DNA of 64,000 nt from S010-25 sp964441285 (GCA_964441285.1 CAYTUK010000012.1:1-64000), one strand, 5' to 3'; positions 34,656 through 44,608 are shown, counted from the first letter of the stretch. Made by a program: numbers and translations. Notes: a model not told the origin generated them from the sequence alone.

Positions 34656-37508
34656 TCAGCCGGTTTTTGTATTACGGTTTAACAGGCGTTTTAAATATTG
34701 TCCCGTATAAGAGTTTTTGTTTTTTGCAACATCTTCCGGAGTGCCGAGTGCGATAACCTGCCCACCTTTATAGCCACCTTCTGGGCCAAGATCAATAATC
34801 CAGTCGGCCATCTTTATCATATCCAGGTTATGTTCAATAACGATAACTGTATTGCCATGTTTGCGCAGTCGAATTAGAACATCAAGCAATTGTTGTACAT
34901 CGTGAAAGTGTAGACCGGTGGTTGGCTCGTCCAAAATATAAGCGGTGTGGCCCGTATCACGCTTAGACAGCTCTTTTGATAGTTTTACTCGTTGTGCTTC
35001 GCCGCCAGATAAAGTTGTCGCACGTTGGCCCAGTGTAATATAGCCTAAACCGACATCCATCAAGGTCTGTAGTTTGCGTTTTATAACAGGGATGGCGGTG
35101 AAGAAGGTGAGCGCATCTTCAATGGTGAGTTCCAGTACCTCATGTATATTCAGCCCTTTGTATTTTATTTCCAGTGTCTCACGGTTGTAGCGTTTGCTGT
35201 TGCAGATATCACAGTCCACATATACATCGGGTAAAAAGTGCATTTCAACTTTAATAACACCATCACCCTGGCAGGCTTCGCAGCGGCCACCTTTTACATT
35301 AAAACTAAATCGCCCCGGTTGATAGCCGCGTGAGCGTGCTTCCTGGGTAGCAGAAAATAATTCGCGAATAGGCGTAAATAAACCGGTATAGGTGGCAGGG
35401 TTTGAACGCGGTGTACGGCCGATAGGTGACTGGTCAATATCGACTACCTTATCAAAATTTTCAATTCCGCAGTGTGATTCATACGTAGCCGCGCGTATTG
35501 AATTATTGTTAATTTCACGCGCAAGAATGGGGTAGAGAGTATCGTTAATTAATGTTGACTTGCCTGAGCCAGATACACCAGTAATGCAGGTAAAAAGCCC
35601 CACTGGAATGTCAATATTGATGCATTGCAGATTATTGCCGCTAGCGCCTCTAATACTAAAAAACTCACCACTATGTACAGTGCGTTTGTCAGGAATTTTA
35701 ATTTGTTTGGCACCACTTAAATACTGACCTGTCAGTGAATGCACGTTGTTTCTGATTTCGGCGGGTGTGCCTGCTGCAATCACTGTGCCGCCATGTACAC
35801 CAGCACCGGGGCCAATATCAATAACATAATCAGCGCTCAAAATTGCGTCTTCATCATGCTCTACCACGATAACGGTATTGCCAATATCGCGTAAGTGATT
35901 AAGTGTATTAAGCAGGCGGTCATTATCGCGCTGGTGTAAACCGATGGAGGGTTCATCCAGAATATACATGACCCCAACCAGACCTGCACCAATCTGACTG
36001 GCAAGGCGGATACGCTGTGACTCGCCACCGGACAGGGTATCTGAGCTTCTGTCTAGTGTCAGATAATCGAGTCCTACATTGATCAGAAAGTTGAGCCGGG
36101 AAAAAATTTCCCGATTAATTTTTTCCGCGATTTCGCCACGATTACCCGCTAGCTTTAAGGTATCAAAAAAATTAAACGCATATTGAATTGGCATAGCGGT
36201 AATTTCCGCCAGGGTTTTATCCTGAATAAATACGTGGCGTGCAGCTTTGTTCAAACGGGTGCCCTGGCATTCTGGACAGTCTTGAATTGACATGTATTTT
36301 GTCAGTTCGTCGCGAACCAGATTTGATTCGGTTTCGCGATAACGCCGTTTCATCGTATGCAAAATACCTTCAAATGGATGACTGCGTTTTTTGCTACGGC
36401 GACCGCGGTGGCCGGGGAGGGTGAATTCAATTTTTTCCTTGCCACTACCATACAATAGAATTTTTTTAATGTTCTCTGCCAGTTTACGATAAGGTGACTC
36501 AATGTCAAAATCATAATGTTTGGCCAGTGATTGTATAATACTAAAATAATAGGCGTTACGGCGATCCCAGCTGCGAATGGCACCGCCGGCAAGACTGAGG
36601 TGAGCATTACTGACTACGCGCTCGGGATCAAAAAAATGATTATGACCAAGGCCCTCACATTCGTGACAGGCACCTGCCGGGTTGTTAAAGGAAAAAAGTC
36701 GTGGTTCCAGTTCCTGTAAATTATATCCGCATAATGGGCAGGAAAATTTTGCAGAAAAAATTAATTCAGCCGGCGTGTTCGCTTTATCGTCAGCATCCAT
36801 CCAGGCAATAGTTGCCAGGTCATTCGCCAGCTTGAGTGCGGTTTCAAATGATTCAGCCAGCCGTGTCTGGATGTCTGCTCGAACCTTGAAGCGGTCAACC
36901 ACCACCTCAATGCTATGTTTCTTCTTCGCATCCAGTTCGGGTACATTGTCGAGTTCAATTACCTGACCATCAATACGGACACGGAGAAACCCCTGGCGTT
37001 TAAAGTCGCTGAGTAAATTTAGGTGTTCACCCTTGCGATCTCGAATGACGGGTGCCAGCAGCATTAGTTTGCTGCCTTCGGGTAGCGTCAATACCTGATC
37101 AACCATCTGACTGATCGTCTGCGCCTGTAGCTCAGTTCCATGCTCGGGACAACGCGGGGTGCCAGCACGTGCGAACAGCAGGCGTAAATAATCGTATATT
37201 TCGGTGATTGTACCCACGGTTGAACGTGGATTATGCGAAGTGGTTTTCTGTTCGATTGAAATTGCTGGCGACAGGCCTTCAATCGTATCGACATCTGGTT
37301 TTTCCATCATCGACAGAAACTGACGGGCATAGGTGGATAGCGACTGTACATAGCGGCGCTGGCCTTCAGCAAAAATAGTATCAAACGCAAGTGAGGATTT
37401 GCCGGAGCCGGAAAGTCCCGTTATTACAATTAATTTATCGCGTGGGATATCTAAATTAATATTTTTCAGGTTATTGGTGCGCGCACCACGAATTTGAATT
37501 GTATCCAT
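34656..37508 (-). CDS. uvrA: Excinuclease ABC subunit A
   Basis: UvrA recognises bulky DNA damage in nucleotide excision repair. Both ABC modules are present: Walker A GLSGSGKSS and GVSGSGKST, and signatures LSGGESQRIRLA and LSGGEAQRVKLS. Both zinc sites are seen (CPLCGYNLQ with GACHEC; CEACQGDG with VDCDIC). The start chosen gives MDTIQIRGARTNNLKNI, the family start; an upstream ATG at 37523 would add five residues. It is divergent from the MFS gene. Confidence 0.97.
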   Translation of the reverse strand: MDTIQIRGARTNNLKNINLDIPRDKLIVITGLSGSGKSSLAFDTIFAEGQRRYVQSLSTYARQFLSMMEKPDVDTIEGLSPAISIEQKTTSHNPRSTVGTITEIYDYLRLLFARAGTPRCPEHGTELQAQTISQMVDQVLTLPEGSKLMLLAPVIRDRKGEHLNLLSDFKRQGFLRVRIDGQVIELDNVPELDAKKKHSIEVVVDRFKVRADIQTRLAESFETALKLANDLATIAWMDADDKANTPAELIFSAKFSCPLCGYNLQELEPRLFSFNNPAGACHECEGLGHNHFFDPERVVSNAHLSLAGGAIRSWDRRNAYYFSIIQSLAKHYDFDIESPYRKLAENIKKILLYGSGKEKIEFTLPGHRGRRSKKRSHPFEGILHTMKRRYRETESNLVRDELTKYMSIQDCPECQGTRLNKAARHVFIQDKTLAEITAMPIQYAFNFFDTLKLAGNRGEIAEKINREIFSRLNFLINVGLDYLTLDRSSDTLSGGESQRIRLASQIGAGLVGVMYILDEPSIGLHQRDNDRLLNTLNHLRDIGNTVIVVEHDEDAILSADYVIDIGPGAGVHGGTVIAAGTPAEIRNNVHSLTGQYLSGAKQIKIPDKRTVHSGEFFSIRGASGNNLQCINIDIPVGLFTCITGVSGSGKSTLINDTLYPILAREINNNSIRAATYESHCGIENFDKVVDIDQSPIGRTPRSNPATYTGLFTPIRELFSATQEARSRGYQPGRFSFNVKGGRCEACQGDGVIKVEMHFLPDVYVDCDICNSKRYNRETLEIKYKGLNIHEVLELTIEDALTFFTAIPVIKRKLQTLMDVGLGYITLGQRATTLSGGEAQRVKLSKELSKRDTGHTAYILDEPTTGLHFHDVQQLLDVLIRLRKHGNTVIVIEHNLDMIKMADWIIDLGPEGGYKGGQVIALGTPEDVAKNKNSYTGQYLKRLLNRNTKTG

Positions 37509-37617
37509 AACTACATACAGCATAAATCACAGGTAATCTGCTAGAATGCCTGTAATTAGTTTTCTCGGCAATAGCTCCTATTGTTTATTTTATTATTTAT
37601 TTTTTGCTTATTTAATT

Positions 37618-39000
37618 ATGTCATCATCGTTATCTACTAATTTAGCTACACAGGAACGTCGAGCAGGGATTTCACTGGCTCTTATTTATGCTTTCCGCAT
37701 GCTCGGATTGTTTATGATCCTTCCCGTATTTGCCCTCTATACCAGGCATTTACCGGGAGCGACACCTTTTTTAATGGGGCTGGCACTGGGCATATATGGC
37801 CTTACTCAGGCAGTTTTACAGATTCCATTTGGTATGTGGTCAGATCGGATCGGACGTAAACCAGTCATTATTATTGGTCTGCTGATTTTCGGCATTGGCT
37901 CCCTGATTGCTGGCTCTGCACACAGTATTGACATGATTATTGTCGGTCGGGCCATTCAGGGCTGTGGTGCGGTTGCTGCCGCGTTGATGGCGCTGGCGGC
38001 GGATCTTTCCCGCGAAGAGCATCGTACTAAAATGATGGCGTTAATCGGTACCAGTATTGGCTTTTCATTTGCTCTGTCTATGGTATTGGGGCCAATTGTA
38101 AACCAGTGGATAGGTATCAGTGGTATTTTCTATAGTACAGCAGTGCTGGCTCTGGTGGGGATTGCAATACTGGTTTTACTCGTGCCTGATCCGGTAAAAA
38201 GCCATTTTCACCGCGATGCCGAAGTAGAAACAGAGTCACTGTTTAAGGTGCTGAAAAACCCTCAGCTATTGCGCCTGGACATGGGGATTTTTACATTGCA
38301 TTTTGTTTTGATGTGCGTGTTTCAAGTGATGCCTCTGGTACTGCAAAATGATATAGGCATCAATGTACATAAACATTGGGAAATTTACTTACCTGTATTT
38401 GTGGTGTCATTGGCGATTATGGTGCCTTTCATTATTGTTGCCGAACGTAAGCATGCGTTAAAATCAATATTTATTGGTGCTATCATCAGCCTGATTGTTG
38501 CAACAGCTATTTTCCTGGTGAGTCGGACACTGTGGCCGACAGTATTGGGTCTCATTATTTACTTTGCTGGCTTTAATCTGCTGGAGGCATCATTGCCATC
38601 GTTAGTGGCTAAAACAGCGTCGGCTACGCAGAAAGGAACGGCGATGGGTATTTACTCCAGTAGCCAGTTTCTTGGCGCTTTTGCTGGTGGGGCACTGGGT
38701 GGTGTCGCACACCAGTTTTGGGGTATTAGTGGTGTCTATGATACGGCTCTGGGTTTCTTGCTGTTCTGGTTACTATTGGCAGCTACCATGAAAAAGCCCA
38801 CCTATCTAACGACCTACCTGTTACGTTTAAAAACAGATGGGCAGCAACATGCTGATGTAGAAGACCTGCTGGCTGTTAAGGGTGTTGTTGAGGCGGCAAT
38901 TGTTCATAATGACAAAACCGCCGCACCAGTGGCTTATCTAAAAATACAGAAACATCTGTTGGACGAAGAGAAATTATTGGCGCTTGGTGCCACAGAATAG
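37618..39000 (+). CDS. MFS transporter, YajR-like
   Basis: A 460-residue major facilitator with twelve predicted membrane helices. The loop 2-3 motif A is visible (GMWSDRIGRKPVIIIG, near residue 72). After the last helix a soluble domain of about 60 residues follows (ADVEDLLAVKGVVEAAIVHNDK), resembling the ferredoxin-like YAM domain of E. coli YajR. The substrate is unknown. The frame is open up to an ATG at 37546, but MSSSLSTNLATQERRAGISL fits the family start better. The order uvrA, MFS, ssb is common in gammaproteobacteria. Confidence 0.85.
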   Translation: MSSSLSTNLATQERRAGISLALIYAFRMLGLFMILPVFALYTRHLPGATPFLMGLALGIYGLTQAVLQIPFGMWSDRIGRKPVIIIGLLIFGIGSLIAGSAHSIDMIIVGRAIQGCGAVAAALMALAADLSREEHRTKMMALIGTSIGFSFALSMVLGPIVNQWIGISGIFYSTAVLALVGIAILVLLVPDPVKSHFHRDAEVETESLFKVLKNPQLLRLDMGIFTLHFVLMCVFQVMPLVLQNDIGINVHKHWEIYLPVFVVSLAIMVPFIIVAERKHALKSIFIGAIISLIVATAIFLVSRTLWPTVLGLIIYFAGFNLLEASLPSLVAKTASATQKGTAMGIYSSSQFLGAFAGGALGGVAHQFWGISGVYDTALGFLLFWLLLAATMKKPTYLTTYLLRLKTDGQQHADVEDLLAVKGVVEAAIVHNDKTAAPVAYLKIQKHLLDEEKLLALGATE

Positions 39001-39042
39001 TATTATCAGCTAACAAACTAATTTAGTTCGGGTGGACGAATC

Positions 39043-39519
39043 ATGGCACAACGTGGTGTAAATAAGGTAATTTTACTTGGTAATCTGGGCAAAGACCCTG
39101 AAATCAAATATATGGCAAATGGTAATGCTGTGGCTAATATCACTCTGGCGACTTCAGAAACATGGAACGATAAAAGCAGCGGAGAGAAAAAGGAAAAGAC
39201 CGAATGGCACCGCGTGGTGTTTTTTGGCAAGCTGGCAGAAATTGTTGGTCAGTACTTAAAAAAGGGTTCAAAAGTTTATATTGAAGGCAAGCTACAAACG
39301 CGTAAATGGCAGGGTCAGGATGGTCAGGATCGTTATACCACCGAGGTAGTGGTGGATGGCATAGGTGGCACTATGCAAATGCTTGATAGCCGAGGAGGTG
39401 AGGGTGGTGGTAGCTATGCACCTGCACAGGCACAGGAGGCAGCACCAGCACCACAGGCTAAAGTGCCACAAACAGCACCAGTAGTGGATGATAGTTTTGA
39501 TGATGATATTCCATTCTAA
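39043..39519 (+). CDS. ssb: Single-stranded DNA-binding protein
   Basis: SSB coats single-stranded DNA and recruits replication and repair proteins by its tail. The 158-residue protein has the OB-fold (residues 1-110, VNKVILLGNLGKDPEIKYM), a linker rich in alanine, proline and glutamine, and the acidic tip DDSFDDDIPF that binds partners. Neighbouring uvrA fits a conserved arrangement. Confidence 0.97.
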   Translation: MAQRGVNKVILLGNLGKDPEIKYMANGNAVANITLATSETWNDKSSGEKKEKTEWHRVVFFGKLAEIVGQYLKKGSKVYIEGKLQTRKWQGQDGQDRYTTEVVVDGIGGTMQMLDSRGGEGGGSYAPAQAQEAAPAPQAKVPQTAPVVDDSFDDDIPF

Positions 39520-39606
39520 AAAAATCTACGACTATTTTGTAGATAAACATATCTAAAATTCCAGGTTAAAAGATTTTTAAGAGCGGTTTTTTATTTAGTG
39601 ACTGGC

Positions 39607-40152
39607 TCACCAAATCAGATCATCTGGAATTTGATAATCAGTGTATGGATCGTTGTCTTCAACTACTTTTTGTTGTTCTTGAGTAAATAATATAATACGT
39701 TTTTCATTTCTTTGTTTAATTTGTTCTGCAACCAGTTTTGGGACGAGTTCATAACGTCCTTCCAGGCGAGCAATACCTAATTTTCCGTGAATAATTTGTT
39801 GTTTCATGTTTTCATTGATATAAATACGGTTTATCTTATTGCGGTGCTCAAAGTGGTAGATGATTTCGCAGGTATTATCACGTTTTAAACGGTTTTTTGT
39901 AACGAGCAGGTTGATTTCTACGGAGATAGCTTTATTTCGAGCCTGCTGTTCTTTTTTCCGGTTTAATTCGCGGTCACGTTGAGCTTTTTCTGCCATAATT
40001 TGCTGGCGTTTTAATTTACCCTCATCAACAGCGACTGTTTTTTTACTGCGCTGCTGTTTCTTGAGTCTGGATTTTTCCTGGTTAGCTTTTTTAACCTGTT
40101 GTTTGTTGACAAGACCAGCTTTAAGCAATTGCTCCTGGAACGGATTATTCAT
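39607..40152 (-). CDS. DUF2058 family protein (YaiL-like)
   Basis: A 181-residue highly charged protein. The N-terminal half (MNNPFQEQLLKAGLVNKQQ, then a K/R/Q-rich helical stretch to about residue 75) is followed by a compact C-terminal part with CEIIYHFEHRNKINRIYI. This matches the DUF2058/YaiL family, of unsettled function and possibly nucleic-acid associated. It is alone and convergent with ssb. Confidence 0.8.
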   Translation of the reverse strand: MNNPFQEQLLKAGLVNKQQVKKANQEKSRLKKQQRSKKTVAVDEGKLKRQQIMAEKAQRDRELNRKKEQQARNKAISVEINLLVTKNRLKRDNTCEIIYHFEHRNKINRIYINENMKQQIIHGKLGIARLEGRYELVPKLVAEQIKQRNEKRIILFTQEQQKVVEDNDPYTDYQIPDDLIW

Positions 40153-40393
40153 GTAAATTATCTCATTTTTTTGTTGTGGATTTAGATCGCGTATTTGCTG
40201 TGTTAACGCAAATTAGCTATTTTACAGTACTCTGACTGGATTGAAACTGAGCAGGTTCAAATTCATTGCTAAATCGAAAGTGATACCAATTATTAATGTT
40301 TGTGAATTAGCCAAAAATTGTGCAATATTTGACGTTTGCCCTGTGCATGTATGCCGTGTCTAAATATTGTTGAGAACTGACAGGAAAATAAAA

Positions 40394-42085
40394 ATGACAT
40401 CGGTTGACGATTCAACACGGCCTGGTAAAAAGAGTAGAAAAAATATTTATTGGTCGGGTCTGACTTTACTGATCATGTACCTGCTATTTTATGTGTTACC
40501 ACTGGGTAACCGTCCACTTGCTGTTCCAGATGAAACCCGTTACGCAGAGATACCCCGTGAAATGCTGGTCACTGCTGACTGGGTTACACCCCGGCTTGAT
40601 GGTTTGCGCTATTTTGAAAAAACCCCGCTGGGTTATTGGTTAAATGCAATTTCTATCTCAGCATTGGGGGAAAACCCTTTTGCTGTGCGATTGCCTGGTA
40701 CGCTTGCTGCGGGGCTGACAATTTTCCTGACCTTTTTGTTTACCCTGAAAACTTTTTCCAGCCGGCGCATCGCCTGGCTTGCCGCCTTCATTCAGATGAC
40801 ATTTCTGGAAGTGTATGTTGTCGGCACGTTCAGCGTACTGGATAACTTACTCGCCTTATTTCTTAGTGCAGGTATTATGTCATATTATCTGGCGGTAAAA
40901 GAGCCAGATAAAAAACGGGCATGGGGATATTATAGTGCGACAGGAGTATTGCTGGGTCTGGCGTTTTTAAGCAAAGGCTTTCTCGCTCTGGTCCTTCCCG
41001 TTATCGTGCTTGTGCCCTGGTTAATCTGGCAGGGTCACTGGCGAGCATTATTAGTAAAAGGCTGGTTTGTGCTCTTAATTGCGGTACTGGTGTCTTTACC
41101 CTGGTCGATTCTTATTCAGTTGCGAGAGAGTGACTTCTGGCGCTATTTCTTCTGGGTCGAACATATTAGACGATTTACCGCTGCAAATGCACAGCATAAA
41201 GCGCCATTTTATTATTTCCTGGTGTTATTACCGGTACTGGCTTTCCCGTGGTTCTCATTGATACCGGCTGCAATTGCCGGATTACGTACTGCAGGGTATA
41301 AATGTAAAACACGACAATTTTTATGGTTGTGGCTGCTTCTGCCTTTCATCTTTTTTTCCTTATCCAGAGGCAAATTGGCGACCTATGTGTTGCCCTGTTT
41401 TCCTCCTCTGGCGATACTTATAGCCATTGGACTGGAGCAGTATTTGCGCAGTAAAAATAATCGATTGTTCAATTTGGGGGTAATGTTTAATGGCCTGGTT
41501 CTCATACTGCTGTTAGGTTTATTGGTGGCTCCGTTTTCTATGGTCCATTTTTCTATTTATCAGCCAGATGAGAAATCCCCGCTAATAATAAGCGTGCTGG
41601 CTTTATTGACAGGTCTGGCTGGTTGTTGGTGGGCGTTGAAATCAACCCGCCCGTCTATCAGGTTAATAATGAATTTATTAGCACTTATGCCGTTTATTGT
41701 TATGATGCAGTTTACTTTGCCAAATCAACTTAAAGAAAATAAAGCACCCGGCAGACTTCTCATTGAAGCTCGGAATAAAATAACACCTGACACACTGCTT
41801 GTAACCGATGGTTCAATACTTAGAGCCGTTAGCTGGTATTTAAAAAGAAAAGATGTCTATCTGTTAAATTCGGATGAAGTCTCTTATGGACTTAGTTACC
41901 CTGATGCAGCTGGGCGGCTGCTTGACCCGGAAGCATTTGCAGTATTAGTGAATAAGTCACATCATCCGGTGGCCGTATTCTGCTCTGGTGGTTGCCCCAA
42001 AGCGATTAAGGCAAATTTTCCGGCCACCAGTCAGCACTATAGCTATGGCAAGTTCTCTATGTGGCTTATTCCAGAACAGAGTTAA
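40394..42085 (+). CDS. ArnT-like lipid-carrier-dependent glycosyltransferase
   Basis: A 563-residue integral membrane protein of the PMT/ArnT (GT-C) type. The first periplasmic loop carries the acidic motif VPDETRYAEIPREML near residues 48-62, followed by WVTPRLDGLRYFEKTPLGYWL, as in enzymes that move a sugar from undecaprenyl phosphate to lipid A or proteins. About 11-12 hydrophobic helices are seen, then a soluble C-terminal region. The ATG chosen has AGGA 8-11 bases upstream; a TTG at 40367 is the alternative. No arn genes are adjacent, so the sugar is unknown. Confidence 0.85.
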   Translation: MTSVDDSTRPGKKSRKNIYWSGLTLLIMYLLFYVLPLGNRPLAVPDETRYAEIPREMLVTADWVTPRLDGLRYFEKTPLGYWLNAISISALGENPFAVRLPGTLAAGLTIFLTFLFTLKTFSSRRIAWLAAFIQMTFLEVYVVGTFSVLDNLLALFLSAGIMSYYLAVKEPDKKRAWGYYSATGVLLGLAFLSKGFLALVLPVIVLVPWLIWQGHWRALLVKGWFVLLIAVLVSLPWSILIQLRESDFWRYFFWVEHIRRFTAANAQHKAPFYYFLVLLPVLAFPWFSLIPAAIAGLRTAGYKCKTRQFLWLWLLLPFIFFSLSRGKLATYVLPCFPPLAILIAIGLEQYLRSKNNRLFNLGVMFNGLVLILLLGLLVAPFSMVHFSIYQPDEKSPLIISVLALLTGLAGCWWALKSTRPSIRLIMNLLALMPFIVMMQFTLPNQLKENKAPGRLLIEARNKITPDTLLVTDGSILRAVSWYLKRKDVYLLNSDEVSYGLSYPDAAGRLLDPEAFAVLVNKSHHPVAVFCSGGCPKAIKANFPATSQHYSYGKFSMWLIPEQS

Positions 42086-42117
42086 GGTGATGGTTGAATC
42101 TGAAAGTTTTTAGGGTC

Positions 42118-42152
42118 GGCTAATCTGTTTTTAGTTTAGCCTTGCATTTTTT
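42118..42152 (+). terminator. Possible terminator after the glycosyltransferase gene
   Basis: GGCTAA (42118-42123) can pair with TTAGCC (42136-42141); a run of six T follows at 42147-42152 after a 5-base gap. The stem is short and the loop large, so this is a weak call. Confidence 0.35.
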
Positions 42153-42285
42153 AATTATGGATCTTTGATTAATCCTGAATAAACTAGCCTGTAAGCTAAG
42201 TAATGTAGTCTACAGGAGTTAACTTCATGGATTGATCAGCGGTTTCTTATGTCAAACCAGCCAACTTTTATGTTTCAGTTGTCTT

Positions 42286-42396
42286 TCATGTTAATGGCTC
42301 GAGGCCAAATAATATAAGGACAAATATTGAAGTAATCACGACAAAGAAGGCTAATTTTCTGGTTTCTTCATCCATCGGTTTTTTCTTGGTATTCAT
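42286..42396 (-). CDS. Small single-helix membrane protein
   Basis: A 36-residue frame with an excellent ribosome binding site (GGGAG, 7-8 bases before the ATG). It begins MNTKKKPMDEETRKLAFF and has one membrane helix (AFFVVITSIFVLILFGL). A cytoplasmic positive N-terminus and short C-terminal tail are typical of regulatory or accessory small membrane proteins. Function unknown. It lies in an otherwise gene-free 600-base gap between the glycosyltransferase and motB. The frame is open further upstream, but without such a start signal. Confidence 0.6.
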   Translation of the reverse strand: MNTKKKPMDEETRKLAFFVVITSIFVLILFGLEPLT

Positions 42397-42579
42397 TTCT
42401 TTGCTCCCTGTTTTTTCGCATTTGCTAGCCATTCCAGTTTGCTTACACCTTAATGTAAAGCATACTGCCAAGCATGGAGTTTTGTCAAATTAGCGCATTT
42501 GTCCAGCATAGAAATGCCTGAATTTTTATTATGTAATCTTTTTGGTTGATAAGGAATAACGCATTGGTGGCTTAATTTA

Positions 42580-42711
42580 TTACTGAAATGGATGAAAAGG
42601 ATATTTATTATTCCAGACCGTCAGCCACAGGGATGCGGGTGTCGAGCTTACATGGATGGATTGACAGCGTGTCTGAATAAGAAGTATCCTTTTCATTTGT
42701 CCTGTCAGTAT
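42580..42711 (-). repeat. Palindromic repeat, copy A
   Basis: About 132 bases, inverted relative to copies B, C and D. Outer ends are TTACTGA on the left and TCAGTA on the right. The arms (42591-42618 and about 42679-42706) pair imperfectly, and the central part carries the conserved CGAGCTTACATGGATG and GGGATGCGGGTG core, in reverse orientation. Its right end overlaps motB and provides the motB stop codon. Confidence 0.9.
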
Positions 42712-43730
42712 GTCCCTGATTTCATGACTTTTAATTTATTTCTGGGTAATAATTTCTTAAGATCTTCAACTGTTGTAGGTCGGCTTTTTTTGATTTTAAT
42801 CAGTTGCTTTACATCAGAAATTGTCGATGTGCCACGCGGCCCCAAACCAAGACTTTCTTCTGTCGCCAGATTCATCACAAGAATGCCGATGCGTCGGTTA
42901 ACAGGGCTGTTGGGGTGCTTTTTATCAAACGGGACAGATGAAGCCAGGCCAATAACTTCGCCAACTTTATCCTTTGCCAGGCCACTTTTTATCATTTCTC
43001 GGCGCGCGGCATTGGCTCGATCTGCGGAGAGTTCCCAATTGGTATAATGTGTACGTTCCTGCTGGTTCCCGTATCCGCGATAGTAGCCTTTGACAAAGTT
43101 GGTCATATCGGTATGCCCCGAAATCGAAATACGATTGGGGACTTTATTGATGATTCCGGTAATCGCGTGTAGGATCTTCTGCATATACGGCTCGAGGCGG
43201 GCACTTGACAGGCTGAACATAGGTCGATTTTTCTTGTCGACGATTTGTATACGCAGGCCCCGCGGTGTCATACTCAGAAGTAACTGATCCTTGAAGGGTT
43301 TTAATGCTGGACTTTTTTTAATGGCCGCTTTCAATGTTTGTAGCAGAGTATTGAAGCTGCGTTTTTCTACTTCTTTAGATCTTTCGGCTTTAGAGTTTTC
43401 GTGTTTAGATTCTTTTTTACTCTTTTTTTGGGAGGACGATTTGTTTTTTTTGGTATCAAATTTTTGCATGTCTTTCATCCCTCCCAGCTTAATCATGCTG
43501 GTGCTCGCGCCACCAGGACCCTGTATCGGGCTTGGGTTTTTGAAAAAGTCAGAGATGCCTTCTTTTTGAGCCTTGCTGGTTGAACCCAATAACCACATTA
43601 GTAGAAAAAAGGCCATCATCGCGGTTACAAAGTCGGCATAGGCTACTTTCCAGGCACCACCATGATGTGCATGTCCGCCACTTTTGGACTTCTTGATGAC
43701 TATTACCTGTTTTTTGTCGTTACCTGCCAC
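42705..43730 (-). CDS. motB: Flagellar motor stator protein MotB
   Basis: MotB anchors the stator to peptidoglycan and forms the ion path with MotA. The 341-residue protein has one membrane helix (about residues 30-49) containing the ion-binding D33 (YADFVTAMMAFFLLMW). A long Lys/Ser/Glu-rich linker at about 95-125 precedes the OmpA-like peptidoglycan-binding domain (ISISGHTDMTNF to NRRIGILVM). The last codons run into palindromic repeat copy A, which supplies the final Tyr and the TGA. It follows motA by 23 bases. Confidence 0.95.
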   Translation of the reverse strand: MAGNDKKQVIVIKKSKSGGHAHHGGAWKVAYADFVTAMMAFFLLMWLLGSTSKAQKEGISDFFKNPSPIQGPGGASTSMIKLGGMKDMQKFDTKKNKSSSQKKSKKESKHENSKAERSKEVEKRSFNTLLQTLKAAIKKSPALKPFKDQLLLSMTPRGLRIQIVDKKNRPMFSLSSARLEPYMQKILHAITGIINKVPNRISISGHTDMTNFVKGYYRGYGNQQERTHYTNWELSADRANAARREMIKSGLAKDKVGEVIGLASSVPFDKKHPNSPVNRRIGILVMNLATEESLGLGPRGTSTISDVKQLIKIKKSRPTTVEDLKKLLPRNKLKVMKSGTY

Positions 43731-43753
43731 CAGCCGTGTTTCCTATGTCTGTT

Positions 43754-44608
43754 TTACTTAGATGCCTTGATGTGTTCTTCCAGTTCGAAAAAGCTGGGTC
43801 GTAAATGTCCGTAAATGGCTTTGCGACCAAATTCAACGGCGATCTGTGGGGTGTAGCCATTGAGCGTTGCCATAATGCAGACCTTGGCACATTCCAGAAA
43901 CTTGGATTTATCCACTGCCTTGTATTCAATCGCCTTGGACATAGGGCCGGCAAAGCCATAAGAGAGAAGAATGCCAAGGAAGGTACCAACTAGCGATGCC
44001 GCGATATGTTCACCCAGAATTTCTGGTGGTTCGCTGATAAAACCCATAGTAATCACCACGCCCATAACTGCAGCGACGATACCAAAGCCAGGCAGGGCAT
44101 CTGCCATGGTTTGCAGGGCAGCGCCGGCCTCATTTGATTCGTGTTGATGGGTATCCAGTTCGATATCCATAAGATTCTCCAGCTCGAAGGCATTCATGTT
44201 GCCTCCCACCATCAGACGTAAATAATCATTGATGAATTCCAGTACATGATGATTTTTGATGATTTTTGGAAAGGCTTTAAATATCTCACTCTCGGTTGGC
44301 TCATCAATATCGGATTCCAGTGCCATCAGTCCATCTTTGCGTGCCTTATTAAAGAGCCGAAACAGCAACGTTAACAAATCCATATACATGGTTTTGTTGT
44401 AAGGTGTTGGTTTAAATAGATCGACAACGCCTTTACCTGTATCTATGATAACGGTCTTGGGATTGGCAATAATAAAGGCTCCCATTGCGCCACCGCCGAT
44501 AATCAGTAGCTCAAACGGCTGCACAAGTGCTGCCAGCGAGCCTTTTGATAGGACATAGCCACCGAATACGCAGCCAATAGTGATAATTAAACCCACTAGA
44601 AATTTCAT
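43754..44608 (-). CDS. motA: Flagellar motor stator protein MotA
   Basis: MotA forms the five-subunit ring around MotB and generates torque. The 284-residue protein has four membrane helices (residues 2-20, 32-50, about 169-190 and 199-222), and the large cytoplasmic loop between helices 2 and 3 contains the rotor-contact region (LLFRLFNKARKDGLMALESDI). The conserved proline of helix 3 (ALPGFGIVAAVMGVVITMG) is present. Sequence resembles the proton-type MotA. It forms an operon with motB. Confidence 0.95.
   Translation of the reverse strand: MKFLVGLIITIGCVFGGYVLSKGSLAALVQPFELLIIGGGAMGAFIIANPKTVIIDTGKGVVDLFKPTPYNKTMYMDLLTLLFRLFNKARKDGLMALESDIDEPTESEIFKAFPKIIKNHHVLEFINDYLRLMVGGNMNAFELENLMDIELDTHQHESNEAGAALQTMADALPGFGIVAAVMGVVITMGFISEPPEILGEHIAASLVGTFLGILLSYGFAGPMSKAIEYKAVDKSKFLECAKVCIMATLNGYTPQIAVEFGRKAIYGHLRPSFFELEEHIKASK

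Noticed and set aside
42592..43047. 151-codon plus-strand frame starting in repeat copy A
   Set aside because: It is antisense to motB and begins in the repeat; no independent coding evidence.
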